Shown: positions 7,683 through 17,500, numbered from the stretch's first letter. The stretch is DNA of 64,000 nucleotides from Rikenellaceae bacterium (GCA_015059715.1 SUZV01000005.1:1-64000), one strand, 5' to 3'. Notes: generated from the letters alone by a model not told the origin. Program-made: numbers and translations.

Positions 7683-9053
7683 ATGAATACGTATATCGTT
7701 GTTGGTGTTATACTCGTAGGTCTCGTCGCCCTACTTGCTACCAACAAGAAACTCGTTGAGACGCTCAAGAACATCTATAAGATCGAGGAGCTCCGCTCGC
7801 GTATCCTCTTTACGCTCGGCCTTCTTCTTATATATCGATTGGGCAGCTTTGTGACTCTACCAGGTGTAGACCACGCAGTATTGCAGCAGTGGACACAGAA
7901 CTTCGCCAACGATAGCAGCAGCCTTATGGGTCTGTTGAACATCTTCTCTGGTGGTGCGTTCTCACAGGCTTCAATCTTTGCGCTTGGTGTTATGCCATAC
8001 ATCACCGCGTCTATCATCATTCAGTTGTTGGGTATCATGGTACCTTACTTCCGTAAGATGCAGCGCGAGGGTGAGAGTGGACGTCGCAGAATGAATCAGT
8101 GGACACGTTTCCTTACTATCGCAGTGTTGCTGTTGCAGGCCCCTGCATACCTCGCTACTCAGGTGATTTCATCGGGTGCAGTATCGGTAACAGGCGACTT
8201 CCTCGGTATTACTAATGGCCAGTTTATCGTGCCAGCAGTGATTATTCTTATCGCAGGAACCATGTTTATCATGTGGCTCGGCGAGAAGATTACCGACAAG
8301 GGTATTGGTAATGGTATCTCATTGATCATTATGATCGGTATCGTAGCGCGCCTTCCTCAGTCGTTCCTTCAGGAGTTTATGTTCCAGACGACAGGTGGTG
8401 GTAGCATCATCATGCTTCTCGTAGAGCTTATCTTCCTTGCTCTCGTGTTTATGTTGGCTATCGCTATCGTACAGGCGGTTCGCAAGATTCCCGTTCAGTA
8501 TGCAAAGCGTATCGTTGGTAATAAGCAGTATGGTGGTGTGCGTCAGTACATTCCGTTGAAGCTCAACGCCGCCAACGTAATGCCTATTATCTTTGCTCAG
8601 GCACTTATGTTCATTCCAGGTTTGATCTGGGGTGGTCAGTGGCTTGATATCACAAGCTTCTGGTATAACTTTACGCTTGTTGTGCTGGTAATTGCATTTA
8701 CCTATTTCTACACTGCAATTATCGTCAATCCTCAAATGATGGCCGACGATATGAAGCGTAACGGTGGCTTTATCCCAGGTGTTAAGCCAGGTAAGAGCAC
8801 CGTATCGTATATCGACGACATTATGACAAGAATCACACTTCCAGGCTCAGTGTTCTTGGCAATAATCACAATTCTTCCAGCTATTGCTATGACACTTGGT
8901 ATCACTCAGGGCTTTGCTTACTTCTTCGGAGGTACATCGCTTCTGATTATGGTGGGTGTAGTTCTTGACACTCTAAAGCAGATTGAGAGCTACTTGTTGA
9001 TGCGTCACTATGACGGTCTAATGAAGACAGGACGTATCCAGGGACGCTACTAA
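7683..9053 (+). CDS. secY: Preprotein translocase subunit SecY
   Basis: 456 aa, the ten-helix channel of the Sec translocon in the inner membrane. The normal SecY start region is at about residues 23-45 (KKLVETLKNIYKIEEL, then the first canonical helix). Cytoplasmic loops with KRIVGNKQYGG and the ending LKQIESYLLMRHYDGLMKTGRIQGRY are typical. Upstream of the canonical start is an extra hydrophobic stretch (about residues 3-19). No alternative start codon lies nearer the canonical N-terminus, so an additional N-terminal membrane segment seems real. It is followed by a hairpin terminator/attenuator before map. Confidence 0.97.
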   Translation: MNTYIVVGVILVGLVALLATNKKLVETLKNIYKIEELRSRILFTLGLLLIYRLGSFVTLPGVDHAVLQQWTQNFANDSSSLMGLLNIFSGGAFSQASIFALGVMPYITASIIIQLLGIMVPYFRKMQREGESGRRRMNQWTRFLTIAVLLLQAPAYLATQVISSGAVSVTGDFLGITNGQFIVPAVIILIAGTMFIMWLGEKITDKGIGNGISLIIMIGIVARLPQSFLQEFMFQTTGGGSIIMLLVELIFLALVFMLAIAIVQAVRKIPVQYAKRIVGNKQYGGVRQYIPLKLNAANVMPIIFAQALMFIPGLIWGGQWLDITSFWYNFTLVVLVIAFTYFYTAIIVNPQMMADDMKRNGGFIPGVKPGKSTVSYIDDIMTRITLPGSVFLAIITILPAIAMTLGITQGFAYFFGGTSLLIMVGVVLDTLKQIESYLLMRHYDGLMKTGRIQGRY

Positions 9054-9068
9054 TAGTTTACCACAAGA

Positions 9069-9117
9069 TGGAGGCTGCCTGCGGGCTAAGCCATAAAGAC
9101 AGCCTCCAAACTTTTTA
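9069..9117 (+). terminator. Hairpin with T-run between secY and map
   Basis: TGGAGGCTG (9069-9077) pairs perfectly with CAGCCTCCA (9100-9108), with a smaller GGC taa GCC stem in the loop, followed by AAACTTTTTAG. This has the form of an intrinsic terminator or attenuator and would lower read-through from secY into map-infA-rpmJ. Confidence 0.7.
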
Positions 9118-9126
9118 GTTTAGACG

Positions 9127-9900
9127 ATGATTTATCTAAAGACAAGAGAAGAGATAGAGTTACTTCGCGAGAATAACATCCTCGTAAGCCGTGCGCTTGC
9201 CGAGGTAGGTCGCGCAGTTAAGCCAGGTGTCACTACCAAGGAGCTTAACGATATTGCCGAGTCCTTTATTCGAGCAAATGGTGCTGTTCCAGCTTTTCTT
9301 GGTTACCAGGGCTATCCTGCATCGGCATGTATATCGGTCAATGAGCAGGTTGTTCACGGTATTCCGTCTGACTACGTCATCAAGGATGGCGATATAGTAT
9401 CGGTAGATTTGGGCACCATTATGAAGGGGTTTGTTGGTGATTCGGCATACACGTTTGCCGTAGGCACTGTCAGCGACGAGGTACGACAGTTGCTCGAAGT
9501 CACCAAAGAGGCTCTTCGCAAGGGTGCAGCGCAGGCAAAGGCTGGTAACCGCGTAGGCGATATATCGGCCGCTGTGCAGGACTACGCCGAGAGTTTCGGC
9601 TATGGTGTAGTTCGAGAGTTGGAGGGCCATGGCTTGGGTCGCAAGATGCACGAGGAGCCAGGTGTTCCAAACTATGGAGCAAGAGGCAGGGGACCATTGT
9701 TAAAAGAGGGTATGGTCATCTGCATAGAACCGATGATTACTATGGGCAGCCGCAGAGTGATTTTCGAGCGCGACGGATGGACCGTTCGAACACACGATCG
9801 CAAGCCCGCAGCACACTTTGAGTATGCAGTTGCTGTAGGCAAGACTGGACCAGACATATTGACGGATTTTAGCATCATCGAGGAGGCTATTAACAACTAA
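9127..9900 (+). CDS. map: Methionine aminopeptidase type I
   Basis: 257 aa cytosolic metallopeptidase that removes the initiator methionine. The pita-bread fold metal ligands are visible: Asp in SVDLGT (about residue 98), Asp in GDSAYTF (about 109), His in [12 protein letters not shown] (about 173), Glu in CIEPMI and Glu in [23 protein letters not shown] is the expected N-terminus. The secY-map-infA order is conserved in many bacteria and in Bacteroidetes spc operons. It is 5 nt ahead of infA. Confidence 0.97.
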   Translation: MIYLKTREEIELLRENNILVSRALAEVGRAVKPGVTTKELNDIAESFIRANGAVPAFLGYQGYPASACISVNEQVVHGIPSDYVIKDGDIVSVDLGTIMKGFVGDSAYTFAVGTVSDEVRQLLEVTKEALRKGAAQAKAGNRVGDISAAVQDYAESFGYGVVRELEGHGLGRKMHEEPGVPNYGARGRGPLLKEGMVICIEPMITMGSRRVIFERDGWTVRTHDRKPAAHFEYAVAVGKTGPDILTDFSIIEEAINN

Positions 9901-9905
9901 ATCTT

Positions 9906-10124
9906 ATGGCAAAACAGACTGCTATTGAACGAGACGGCACCATCATCGAGGCATTGTCGAATGCAATGTTCAGGGTGGAATTGGATAACGGACACGTTAT
10001 CACGGCTCATATCTCGGGTAAGATGCGTATGCACTACATCAAGATTCTTCCCGGAGATAAGGTAAAAGTAGAAATGACACCTTACGACTTGAGTAAGGGT
10101 CGAATATCTTTCAGGTACAAATAA
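9906..10124 (+). CDS. infA: Translation initiation factor IF-1
   Basis: 72 aa OB-fold protein that binds the 30S A site during initiation. [19 protein letters not shown], then [20 protein letters not shown] and the ending [11 protein letters not shown] are the complete IF-1 pattern. The length is exactly typical. It sits between map (5 nt) and rpmJ (17 nt). Confidence 0.98.
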   Translation: MAKQTAIERDGTIIEALSNAMFRVELDNGHVITAHISGKMRMHYIKILPGDKVKVEMTPYDLSKGRISFRYK

Positions 10125-10141
10125 TTAAGAATGCTTCGGTT

Positions 10142-10258
10142 ATGAAAGTAAGAGCATCAATTAAGAAGAGAAGCGAGGATTGCAAGATTGTACGTCGCAA
10201 GGGTAAGCTCTATGTGATTTGCAAGAAGAATCCAAAGTTCAAAATGCGCCAGGGATAA
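10142..10258 (+). CDS. rpmJ: 50S ribosomal protein L36, zinc-free form
   Basis: 38 aa. The reading frame runs from [11 protein letters not shown] to a closing KMRQG. In zinc forms the ligands are Cys11, Cys14, Cys27 and His32/33. Here only Cys14 and Cys27 remain, and position 11 is Ser, so the zinc ribbon is not complete; this is the zinc-independent type common in Bacteroidetes. It is placed between infA and rpsM as in the canonical operon. Confidence 0.95.
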   Translation: MKVRASIKKRSEDCKIVRRKGKLYVICKKNPKFKMRQG

Positions 10259-10299
10259 TTTTTAGTTTAACAAACCGAAATTAACGAAAAGAAACATTT

Positions 10300-10680
10300 A
10301 TGGCACGTATAGTAGGTGTTGATTTACCAAAAAATAAGCGTGGTGAGATCGGCTTGACCTATATTTATGGTATTGGTCGTTCTACAGCGCAGAAGATCCT
10401 CGATAGCGTAGGCGTAAGCCGCGATATCAAGGTTCAGGATTGGACCGACGAGCAGGTCGGCGCCATTCGTGGCGCAATTGCCGATATGGGCATCAAGGTT
10501 GAGGGCGAGTGCCGCTCAGTCGTACAGCTCAATATTAAGCGATTGATGGACATCGGTTGCTACCGTGGTATCCGTCACCGTTTGGGTCTCCCCGTTCGTG
10601 GTCAGAGCACCAAGAACAACGCTCGTACTCGTAAGGGTAAGAAGAAGACTGTAGCAAACAAGAAAAAGGCAACTAAGTAA
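10300..10680 (+). CDS. rpsM: 30S ribosomal protein S13
   Basis: 126 aa, contacts the P-site tRNA and forms intersubunit bridges. [26 protein letters not shown] is the family N-terminus (given here in overview), with the C-terminal signature [20 protein letters not shown] (about 88-107) and a lysine-rich tail. It lies 12 nt ahead of rpsK. Confidence 0.98.
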   Translation: MARIVGVDLPKNKRGEIGLTYIYGIGRSTAQKILDSVGVSRDIKVQDWTDEQVGAIRGAIADMGIKVEGECRSVVQLNIKRLMDIGCYRGIRHRLGLPVRGQSTKNNARTRKGKKKTVANKKKATK

Positions 10681-10692
10681 TATTAGAGAGTT

Positions 10693-11082
10693 ATGGCAAA
10701 GAAAACTGGAACAGTTAAGAAGAAGGTTGTTAAGGTTTCGGCACAGGGTATGGCTTTCGTACACTCGACCTTTAACAACGTGATCGTAACCATCACCAAC
10801 GAGGTAGGTGAGGTCATCAGCTGGTCATCGGCCGGTAAGATGGGCTTCCGAGGTTCTAAGAAGAATACTCCCTATGCTGCTCAGACAGCTGCTGCTGACT
10901 GTGCAAAGGTTGCTTACGATATGGGTTTGCGTAAGGTTAAGGTTTATGTAAAGGGTCCTGGTCAGGGTCGTGAGTCTGCCGTTCGTACCATCCATGGTGC
11001 TGGTATCGAGGTTATGGAGATTATCGACGTTACTCCATTGCCACACAATGGCTGCCGTGCTCCTAACCGCCGTCGAGTATAA
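10693..11082 (+). CDS. rpsK: 30S ribosomal protein S11
   Basis: 129 aa, platform protein near the E site. [19 protein letters not shown] at about residues 23-41, [17 protein letters not shown], and the closing [18 protein letters not shown] are the diagnostic S11 blocks. The length matches the family. It is followed by a 74 nt A/T-rich gap and rpsD. Confidence 0.98.
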   Translation: MAKKTGTVKKKVVKVSAQGMAFVHSTFNNVIVTITNEVGEVISWSSAGKMGFRGSKKNTPYAAQTAAADCAKVAYDMGLRKVKVYVKGPGQGRESAVRTIHGAGIEVMEIIDVTPLPHNGCRAPNRRRV

Positions 11083-11156
11083 TTCTTGTAATTATAGATG
11101 GTCGTAAGAGCATAATCGTAAAACTTAACGTTACATTAAAAAACTAAAATATAATT

Positions 11157-11765
11157 ATGGCAAGATATATAGGACCTAAGTCGAAGATTGCCCGTCGTTT
11201 TGGCGAGGCTATTTACGGTGCTGACAAAGTTCTTGAGAAGCGCAACTTCCCTCCTGGACAGCACGGTCTTGCTCGCAAGCGTAAGAAGAACTCTGAGTAT
11301 GGCGAGCAGCTTTCTGAGAAGCAGAAGGCAAAGTACACTTACGGTATTTTGGAGAAGCAGTTTGCACGCACATATGAGGCAGCTGCACGTATGGGTGGTA
11401 TCACAGGTGAGAACCTCCTCAAACTCTTGGAGTGCCGTTTGGATAATGTTGTTTACCGTTTGGGTATTGCTCCTACACGTGCTGCAGCTCGTCAGCTCGT
11501 ATCGCACCGTCACATCTGCGTCAATGGCAATGTAGTAAACATTCCATCATACGCTTTGCGTGTAGGCGATGTTGTATCGGTACGTGAGAAGTCTAAGACT
11601 TTGGAGGTTATCACCGATGCGTTGTCGGGTGCATCACGCAGCCGCTATGCATGGTTGGAGTGGGATGGTGCCACAATGAGTGGTAAGTTCCTCCAGACTC
11701 CTGAGCGCGAGGAGATTCCCGAGAACATCAAGGAGCAGCTTATCGTCGAGTTGTACTCTAAGTAG
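11157..11765 (+). CDS. rpsD: 30S ribosomal protein S4
   Basis: 202 aa, a primary 16S-binding assembly protein. It begins [19 protein letters not shown] and carries the S4 domain with [26 protein letters not shown] sequence (about 90-112) and [19 protein letters not shown]. The N-terminal zinc-binding cysteines of some S4 proteins are absent, so it is the zinc-free type. It is located in the alpha operon between rpsK and rpoA; in E. coli S4 represses this operon. Confidence 0.98.
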   Translation: MARYIGPKSKIARRFGEAIYGADKVLEKRNFPPGQHGLARKRKKNSEYGEQLSEKQKAKYTYGILEKQFARTYEAAARMGGITGENLLKLLECRLDNVVYRLGIAPTRAAARQLVSHRHICVNGNVVNIPSYALRVGDVVSVREKSKTLEVITDALSGASRSRYAWLEWDGATMSGKFLQTPEREEIPENIKEQLIVELYSK

Positions 11766-11789
11766 TAATTTACAAACCAATTCAATATT

Positions 11790-12782
11790 ATGGCAATATT
11801 AGCATTCCAAAAACCTGAAAAGGTCATTATGCTGGAGTCGACTTCATCGTTCGGCAAGTTTGAGTTCCGTCCGTTGGAGCCTGGCTACGGTATGACTGTC
11901 GGAAACGCTCTGCGCCGTGTGTTGCTCTCGTCATTGGAGGGCTATGCTATCACTTCTGTGAAGGTTGCTGGCGTGAACAATGAGTTCGCTGCAGTTCCCG
12001 GTGTGATGGAGGGTATGATTGAGATTATTCTCAACCTAAAGCAGGTACGTTTCATTCGCACCGTAGACAATGAGGAGGCTGAGAAGGTCTCGATTAATGT
12101 TGCCGGAGTTACGGAGCTTACTGCGGGATATATCTCGAACTATCTGTCGTTCTTCAAGGTCTTGAATCCAGAGTTGGTAATTTGCCACCTCGCTCCTGGT
12201 ACAAAGATGCAGATGACCTTGACCATCGGTAAGGGTCGTGGCTATGTTCCATCGGAGGAGCATCAGGGTATTGAGAAGGATATTGACACACTTCCTATCG
12301 ACTCAATCTTCACCCCAATCAAGAACGTCAAGTACTCTATCGAGGACTACCGTGTCGAGCAGAAGACCGACTACGAGAAGTTGAATTTGGAGATTACTAC
12401 CGACGGCTCGATCCATCCGAAGGATGCCTTGAAGGAGGCTGCCAAGATTCTTATTCAGCACTTTATGTTGTTCTCTGACGAGAAGATTACTCTCGACGAG
12501 GAGGAGCAGCAGGGTGTTGAGGAGTTCGATGAGAGCATCTTGCATATGCGTCAATTGCTCAAGACGAAGCTTGCCGATCAGGATTTGAGTGTTCGTGCGC
12601 TCAACTGCCTCAAGGCTGCCGATGTCGAGACTGTTGGCGACCTTGTCAAGCTTCACCGCAGCGAGTTGTTGAAGTTCCGCAACTTTGGTAAGAAGTCGCT
12701 CACTGAGCTCGATGAGTTGTTGGCATCCTTGAACCTAAAGTTCGGTATGGACGTATCTATCTACAAACTTGATAAAGATTAA
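11790..12782 (+). CDS. rpoA: DNA-directed RNA polymerase alpha subunit
   Basis: 330 aa. The N-terminal dimerisation domain (about 1-235) has [29 protein letters not shown] sequence near residues 22-45. A flexible linker rich in acidic residues leads to the C-terminal domain (about 255-322), with the helix-hairpin-helix region [22 protein letters not shown] and [14 protein letters not shown]. The C-terminal domain contacts promoter DNA and activators. It follows rpsD by 24 nt and precedes rplQ by 2 nt. Confidence 0.98.
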   Translation: MAILAFQKPEKVIMLESTSSFGKFEFRPLEPGYGMTVGNALRRVLLSSLEGYAITSVKVAGVNNEFAAVPGVMEGMIEIILNLKQVRFIRTVDNEEAEKVSINVAGVTELTAGYISNYLSFFKVLNPELVICHLAPGTKMQMTLTIGKGRGYVPSEEHQGIEKDIDTLPIDSIFTPIKNVKYSIEDYRVEQKTDYEKLNLEITTDGSIHPKDALKEAAKILIQHFMLFSDEKITLDEEEQQGVEEFDESILHMRQLLKTKLADQDLSVRALNCLKAADVETVGDLVKLHRSELLKFRNFGKKSLTELDELLASLNLKFGMDVSIYKLDKD

Positions 12783-12784
12783 TT

Positions 12785-13342
12785 ATGAGACACAATAAGA
12801 ATTTTAATCATCTTGGCAGACAGGCCGGCCACCGCAAGGCAATGCTTTCGAATATGGCAGTGTCGCTCATTCTGCACAAGCGTATTCAGACCACAGTTGC
12901 CAAGGCTAAGGCAGTTCAGAAGTTCATTGAGCCTATAGTAACTAAGGCAAAGGAGGACACTACTCACCAGCGTCGTGTAGTATTTTCATATTTGAAGCAG
13001 AAGGAGGCAGTTACCGAGTTGTTCCGCACTATCGCTCCAAAGATTATGCAGCGTCCTGGCGGTTACACCCGTATCCTCAAGACTGGTTTCCGTCTTGGTG
13101 ACGGTGCCGACATGTGTATCATCGAGTTCGTTGACTTCAACGCTACTTACACTGAGGGTGCTGAGGCTCCAGTAGTTACTGCTGAGGCAAAGCCAAAGAC
13201 ACGTCGTTCACGTAAGAAGTCAACAGATGCTGCAGAGGATGCTCAGGTAGTAGGCGAGAAGAAGCCTGTACAGAAGGCTCCTAAGGCTGCTAAGACTTCG
13301 GCTCCTAAGGCTAAGAAGACAAACGTAGGCAAGAAGATGTAA
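12785..13342 (+). CDS. rplQ: 50S ribosomal protein L17 with basic C-terminal tail
   Basis: 185 aa. The L17 core (about 1-117) starts [21 protein letters not shown] and includes [23 protein letters not shown] sequence. From about residue 135 a Lys/Ala/Pro-rich tail ([15 protein letters not shown], then repeated K-A-P-K) extends the protein well beyond the ~127 aa of E. coli; such tails are usual in Bacteroidetes L17. It is the last gene of the alpha operon and is followed by an intrinsic terminator. Confidence 0.97.
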   Translation: MRHNKNFNHLGRQAGHRKAMLSNMAVSLILHKRIQTTVAKAKAVQKFIEPIVTKAKEDTTHQRRVVFSYLKQKEAVTELFRTIAPKIMQRPGGYTRILKTGFRLGDGADMCIIEFVDFNATYTEGAEAPVVTAEAKPKTRRSRKKSTDAAEDAQVVGEKKPVQKAPKAAKTSAPKAKKTNVGKKM

Positions 13343-13385
13343 TATCTCTTGTGACGAGCTGCAATTAGCAGCGTATCTAAATGTT

Positions 13386-13433
13386 AACTACCGCAGGCTG
13401 TACTTTAGAGTACCTCCTGCGGCAGTTGCTTTT
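13386..13433 (+). terminator. Intrinsic terminator after rplQ
   Basis: CCGCAGG (13391-13397) pairs with CCTGCGG (13416-13422). The stem is extended outward by AACT/AGTT past one mismatch and inward by a GTAC/GTAC mini-stem, and a short T-run follows at 13430-13433. It ends the ribosomal cluster. A smaller GCTGC aatta GCAGC hairpin lies just upstream. Confidence 0.75.
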
Positions 13434-13561
13434 GTGATGTAGTGCATCTTAAGATATCTCCTTCTCTCGGTGGACGAATCTTTACTGCCCACTGCAATTT
13501 TATAGCGAGCATAGGCATTTGTGGCTCTCTCCTCACCTTTGGCAGCTCTTTAACATGGACT

Positions 13562-13594
13562 TTTGCTTGTTTAAGAAAAAAATTTATATCTTTG
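13562..13594 (+). promoter_or_regulatory. Promoter for the BACON lipoprotein gene
   Basis: TTTG at 13562-13565, 21 nt, TATCTTTG at 13587-13594, both perfect matches to the Bacteroidetes -33 and -7 boxes. The ATG at 13623 is about 25 nt downstream of the expected start point. Confidence 0.8.
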
Positions 13595-13622
13595 TCCTGG
13601 TTAGTTACATATAATTAATGTT

Positions 13623-14891
13623 ATGAAGAGTATTATAGTTTGTTTTGTGGCATTGTTTGCCATTATATCGTCGTCGTGTGAAGGTGAAGATAAGCCTGTT
13701 GTAGAGTCACCATCGGGATTAGAGCTTGTGTCGAGCCCTACGGAAACAGTTGGTAATCAGGGTGGAGTCTTTGCCGTAAGATACGTCATAAGCTCTCCCA
13801 GTGACGATGCTCAGGTTGCTGTTTCGTCGGATAATACAGAGATGATATCATCTATCGAGGTTATTTCGGAGGATACGGTGAAGGTTGTTGTCGCAGCGAA
13901 CAAAACAGACGCAGAGCGTCAGGGCACCGTTACAATTGAGTATAAGGATGAGTCGGTGAGTGTCCTCTTTGTGCAGGAGCCTATGGATAGTGTTGTGGTT
14001 GTTGCCAATCAGCTTATCGGCAACTACTATGGTGAGCGTCTCTGCCCAGGCTTAGGATACTACTGGATTATTATGTCTGACGGTGGCATTGTGGATGGCG
14101 AGGCTACAAATGGGTCGGAGTTTTTCCGTATAGACCTAATAGCACCTATGGCCGAGGATGAGGATAATATACGTATTCCTGATGGTTATTATAGGTATGA
14201 TGCGACAAACTCGCTTGAGGAGTATACTATCCCGAACCTTGGCAATACCGATTTTTCCTATATTGATGATGGTGGTATGGCTTGGGCCGAGCCCTTTGTT
14301 GATGCATCGCTTGAGGTTAGCGGCTCAAGATTTACGCTCAAGGCTAATACCGAGAATAGCTCCTATTATGTAACATTCGAGGGGGAGTATACCATTACGG
14401 CCAACATTATCTCTGATAACATATCGACTCTTGAGGAGGATTTAGAGATAGACCTAACAGGGTGTGTGGGCACGCTATCTAATTATGGCGATTACTGGCT
14501 ATGTGGCTATACTAATTGGGGTATAGAGTTTGTTCACAACAAGGGTCTTAAGTATGGTACATACCTTGTTCTGGACTTTATTTCGGAGTCTACGACGAGC
14601 TGTGTCGGCACATATCGTTATTCGGGATTCTCGGGAGAGGACTCTACGAAGCCCAATTTTGCTCCAGGTTTTTATATCCCAGGCATGCGAATTTCAGATG
14701 ATGGTGTACACATGATGGGCTCGTTGGTTCAAATAAATAGGGATGGTAAGGGCATTGCGCAAGCACCTCTCTATGGTGGAGAGTTTACTATTTCTCAAAA
14801 TGAGGATGGTACGTATCATATTGTCATAGATGCTGTTGATGATGCTGAGCCAGCGCATAGGATAACGCTTGATTGGACAGGCAGGTTGTAG
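13623..14891 (+). CDS. BACON-domain lipoprotein, unknown function
   Basis: 422 aa. A type II signal peptide ends at ISSSC with the lipid-bearing Cys19, followed by EGED, an acidic stretch of the kind that directs Bacteroidetes lipoproteins to the cell surface. Residues ~33-117 form a BACON domain (beta sandwich, ending VLFVQEP). The rest (~125-422) is unrecognised beta-rich sequence with three segments of the kind '(I)P.G.Y ... F ... G.Y/W.G', ending LDWTGRL; a similar pattern recurs in the 654 aa lipoprotein at 20658. It is a monocistronic unit with its own promoter and terminator. A glycan or protein ligand is possible but unproven. Confidence 0.8.
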   Translation: MKSIIVCFVALFAIISSSCEGEDKPVVESPSGLELVSSPTETVGNQGGVFAVRYVISSPSDDAQVAVSSDNTEMISSIEVISEDTVKVVVAANKTDAERQGTVTIEYKDESVSVLFVQEPMDSVVVVANQLIGNYYGERLCPGLGYYWIIMSDGGIVDGEATNGSEFFRIDLIAPMAEDEDNIRIPDGYYRYDATNSLEEYTIPNLGNTDFSYIDDGGMAWAEPFVDASLEVSGSRFTLKANTENSSYYVTFEGEYTITANIISDNISTLEEDLEIDLTGCVGTLSNYGDYWLCGYTNWGIEFVHNKGLKYGTYLVLDFISESTTSCVGTYRYSGFSGEDSTKPNFAPGFYIPGMRISDDGVHMMGSLVQINRDGKGIAQAPLYGGEFTISQNEDGTYHIVIDAVDDAEPAHRITLDWTGRL

Positions 14892-14981
14892 GCGGCGGCA
14901 CAAGAGGGAGAGTTTTAGGGGCTGATTAAAATCTACTTATCTTGCTTGTTTATGACGTTTACACAGCTCTCAGAGCTCTTG

Positions 14982-15018
14982 GGCTGACTAAATTTCGATT
15001 TAGTCAGCCTCTATTTTT
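14982..15018 (+). terminator. Intrinsic terminator
   Basis: GGCTGACTAAA (14982-14992) and TTTAGTCAGCC (14999-15009) form a perfect 11 bp stem with loop TTTCGA shared at its edges, followed by TCTATTTTTT. It ends the BACON lipoprotein unit. Its GACTAAA/TTTAGTC core recalls several other terminators in the window. Confidence 0.85.
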
Positions 15019-15037
15019 TATAAAACAGCCAAAAAAT

Positions 15038-15068
15038 TTTGTGCTGTGACAAAAATAGTATATTTTTG
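15038..15068 (+). promoter_or_regulatory. Promoter for repeat lipoprotein gene
   Basis: TTTG at 15038-15041, 19 nt, TATTTTTG at 15061-15068. The start point is expected near 15074, which gives a leader of about 80 nt and rules out translation from the in-frame TTG at 15039. Confidence 0.8.
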
Positions 15069-15152
15069 CAACTTGGATGGACCTCTTGTTATTCGGAGGT
15101 TGAGGATTGTTGTGCGAGAATATTTACCAACTTAATAACTTATTTTAAAACT

Positions 15153-17390
15153 ATGAAAAGATTCAATTGGTTTTTAATGCTGATGACAGCCTTTACGTTG
15201 TCGTTTGTTGCGTGTACCGACCCAAATGAGGAGGATAAACCTCAGGATAATCCACAGGATAATCCACAGGACGAGGTGTTGACCTTTGATGTTAAGGTAG
15301 GTGAGGTTACTTCATCAAGTGTTGCATATACTGTAACTCCTTCGGACCTTGAGGCAGAATATCTCTGTGTGTTGTACGATGCCGAGACAGTTGAGGAGTT
15401 TACTCGCGACGAGTTCCTTATTCAGACTCTATACCAGGAGCTCGATGCCGAGGCACGTTCTAAGGGTAAGACCTTGGAGGAGTATATGCCCGAGCTTGTT
15501 GATAAGGGTGCTATTACCGATGGTAAGTTCTCTAACCTCTTCCCCGAGTCGAAGTACTATATTATAGTCTTTGGTGTTGATGCTACGAAGGGCTACGAGG
15601 CTAACACTGCTGTAAGCAAGACAGAGGTTACAACTACAGAGTTTGTTGGTCTTGATGTTACTTTCGAGGTAGTTACTACTGTTGATGGTAATACGGCGCA
15701 GTATCAGATTACCCCATCTAACAACAACGATGTATGGTACTTCTATACACTTCCAAAGTCGACCTTCGATGCCTATACCGATCCTGCTGGTGAATACCAG
15801 ATGAGCGAGCAGCGTTTCTTGCTCTTCTGCCTTGAGAGGGAGATTGAGGCCTACCGTGGTGCAGGTTATACTGACAACCAGATTATGAATGCAATCTTCC
15901 ATAAGGGTGCTTTGACTCTTGAGGCTAAGGGTCTTAATGCTCAGACCGAGTATATCAATATGATTGCAGGCTTTATCGTAACTGAGGAGGGTAGCGTAAC
16001 TATCGCTACAGATGTTACAACGTCGACCTATAAGACTGGTGATGCTAAGGCTTCGGAGCTTACTTTCGAGATTTCGGTAACAGATGTTGAGATGATTCGT
16101 GCAGCCATCAAGATTACTCCATCGGATACTAAGGAGACTTATCACTGGATGTGCGGTGTTTGGGATGGTGAGCAGAGTGCCGAGGATATTATGAACGGCA
16201 TTGTAGCTCAGTATGGCAGTTGGATGAATAATGGTGCTATGCTATATACTGGTGTTCAGGACTATACAGGTGGTCCTGGTAGCCCATATAAGTATAAGCT
16301 CGACTCGCCAGATACCGACTACTATGTCATTGCGTTTGGTTATGCTGGTGGTGTTACTACAGAGCCTGAGATGGTAACATTCCGCACTCTTCCTGCGCCA
16401 GACCCTGCAACTACTGAGTTTACTATGTCGGCATCTGACATAACTCCTTATAGCTTCAAGATTGGTGTAACTCCATCGCACTCTACCACATACTACTCGT
16501 TCAATGTATGTGCTCCCGAGGAGTATGACGAGGAGAAGATTATAGCAGGGGAGAACGAGGTCTTCGACATGCTGCTCGAGCAGTCTAAGCAGTTTAATCC
16601 AGATACTACCGTTGCAATGGTTCTTTCAAGCTACTATTATCGTGGTGCATATAGTGCCGACGCTAACGGTCTTAACCCAGAGAGCACATATATGGGCTAT
16701 GTTGTTGTTTACAACCCCGAGGATGGCCACGTGCTGAAGCTGCACAAGTTCGAGAACCTTGCTACTACTAAGAGTGTAGGTTCTGTTACTCCAGGTGTTG
16801 AGCTTGTAGGTTACTACTCGGGTGACGAGGAGAATGGTTCGGTATTTGGTCAGCCAGATGCAACTAAGGGTAAGGCTATCACCGTTGTTAAGTATACTAA
16901 CCTCGATGGTGCTCGTTCACTCTTCGCTACTATGCTTGAAGACGATATAACCAATACTGCCAACTACTCAGACTCTTATCTATGGGGTGAGGCCGCACAG
17001 TATTGGAAATCGGTTAAGACCTCTGAGCCATACTCATTCTATGTAGCTGACTGGGACTTAGCTCAGACAGCACTTGCCTATGCTGTAGATAACAGCGGCT
17101 TGCCAGGAGGTATTGGTCGTCTTTATACGATGCCTACGGCCGATAATAAGGGCGATATAGCAGACCTTAAGGCTTTGGTTGACGAGCTTAATGCGGCATC
17201 AAAGCAGTCGTTTGCACTTCCTCACTCGGTAGTATATAACGAGGGTATCCAGATTAGCAATGTAGAGGCTAAGGCTGGTGTAGTTGAGGCAATGGCAGAG
17301 CCTAAGGCAGAGGTTAACGCTGAGGTTAAGAGCTTCGATGTAAATCAGATTATCTTGGGTGGCTCGTATATTCGTCCATTCTATATGTAG
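15153..17390 (+). CDS. Surface lipoprotein with four TPSD-type repeats
   Basis: 745 aa from the ATG chosen here; the frame is open further upstream, but that part lies in the promoter. Type II signal peptide with lipobox FVAC (Cys21), then an acidic, repetitive linker (DNPQ repeats). Four modules of 120-135 aa start near 43, 166, 303 and 420. Each has a beta-strand segment with [VI]TPS (62, 187, 322, 440), a helical insert and a closing G-L/F-x-x-x-T/S-x-Y strand, which looks like an FN3-like fold with an insertion. A C-terminal domain (~545-745) closes the protein. It is a paralogue of the lipoprotein at 26807-29116 along its whole length. Function not recognised. Confidence 0.8.
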   Translation: MKRFNWFLMLMTAFTLSFVACTDPNEEDKPQDNPQDNPQDEVLTFDVKVGEVTSSSVAYTVTPSDLEAEYLCVLYDAETVEEFTRDEFLIQTLYQELDAEARSKGKTLEEYMPELVDKGAITDGKFSNLFPESKYYIIVFGVDATKGYEANTAVSKTEVTTTEFVGLDVTFEVVTTVDGNTAQYQITPSNNNDVWYFYTLPKSTFDAYTDPAGEYQMSEQRFLLFCLEREIEAYRGAGYTDNQIMNAIFHKGALTLEAKGLNAQTEYINMIAGFIVTEEGSVTIATDVTTSTYKTGDAKASELTFEISVTDVEMIRAAIKITPSDTKETYHWMCGVWDGEQSAEDIMNGIVAQYGSWMNNGAMLYTGVQDYTGGPGSPYKYKLDSPDTDYYVIAFGYAGGVTTEPEMVTFRTLPAPDPATTEFTMSASDITPYSFKIGVTPSHSTTYYSFNVCAPEEYDEEKIIAGENEVFDMLLEQSKQFNPDTTVAMVLSSYYYRGAYSADANGLNPESTYMGYVVVYNPEDGHVLKLHKFENLATTKSVGSVTPGVELVGYYSGDEENGSVFGQPDATKGKAITVVKYTNLDGARSLFATMLEDDITNTANYSDSYLWGEAAQYWKSVKTSEPYSFYVADWDLAQTALAYAVDNSGLPGGIGRLYTMPTADNKGDIADLKALVDELNAASKQSFALPHSVVYNEGIQISNVEAKAGVVEAMAEPKAEVNAEVKSFDVNQIILGGSYIRPFYM

Positions 17391-17461
17391 CATGTAGCCA
17401 TGCGCATAACTATGCATATTGGCAAAAACATAGCTTAGGGACTCTTCTAAGTGGATATTAG

Positions 17462-17500
17462 GCAAGTGGCAGCTCGTTTAGTGGGTTGCCACTTGCTATG
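17462..17500 (+). terminator. Hairpin after the repeat lipoprotein gene
   Basis: GCAAGTGGCA (17462-17471) pairs perfectly over 10 bp with TGCCACTTGC (17487-17496). The T-run is weak (TATGTTTATG), so termination efficiency is uncertain. Confidence 0.6.

Noticed and set aside
13344..13622. A small gene between rplQ and the BACON lipoprotein
   Set aside because: The interval contains a terminator and a promoter and no credible reading frame.
15039..15152. TTG-initiated 38 aa extension of the repeat lipoprotein
   Set aside because: It begins inside the promoter -33 box and would hide a perfect signal peptide; the ATG at 15153 fits.
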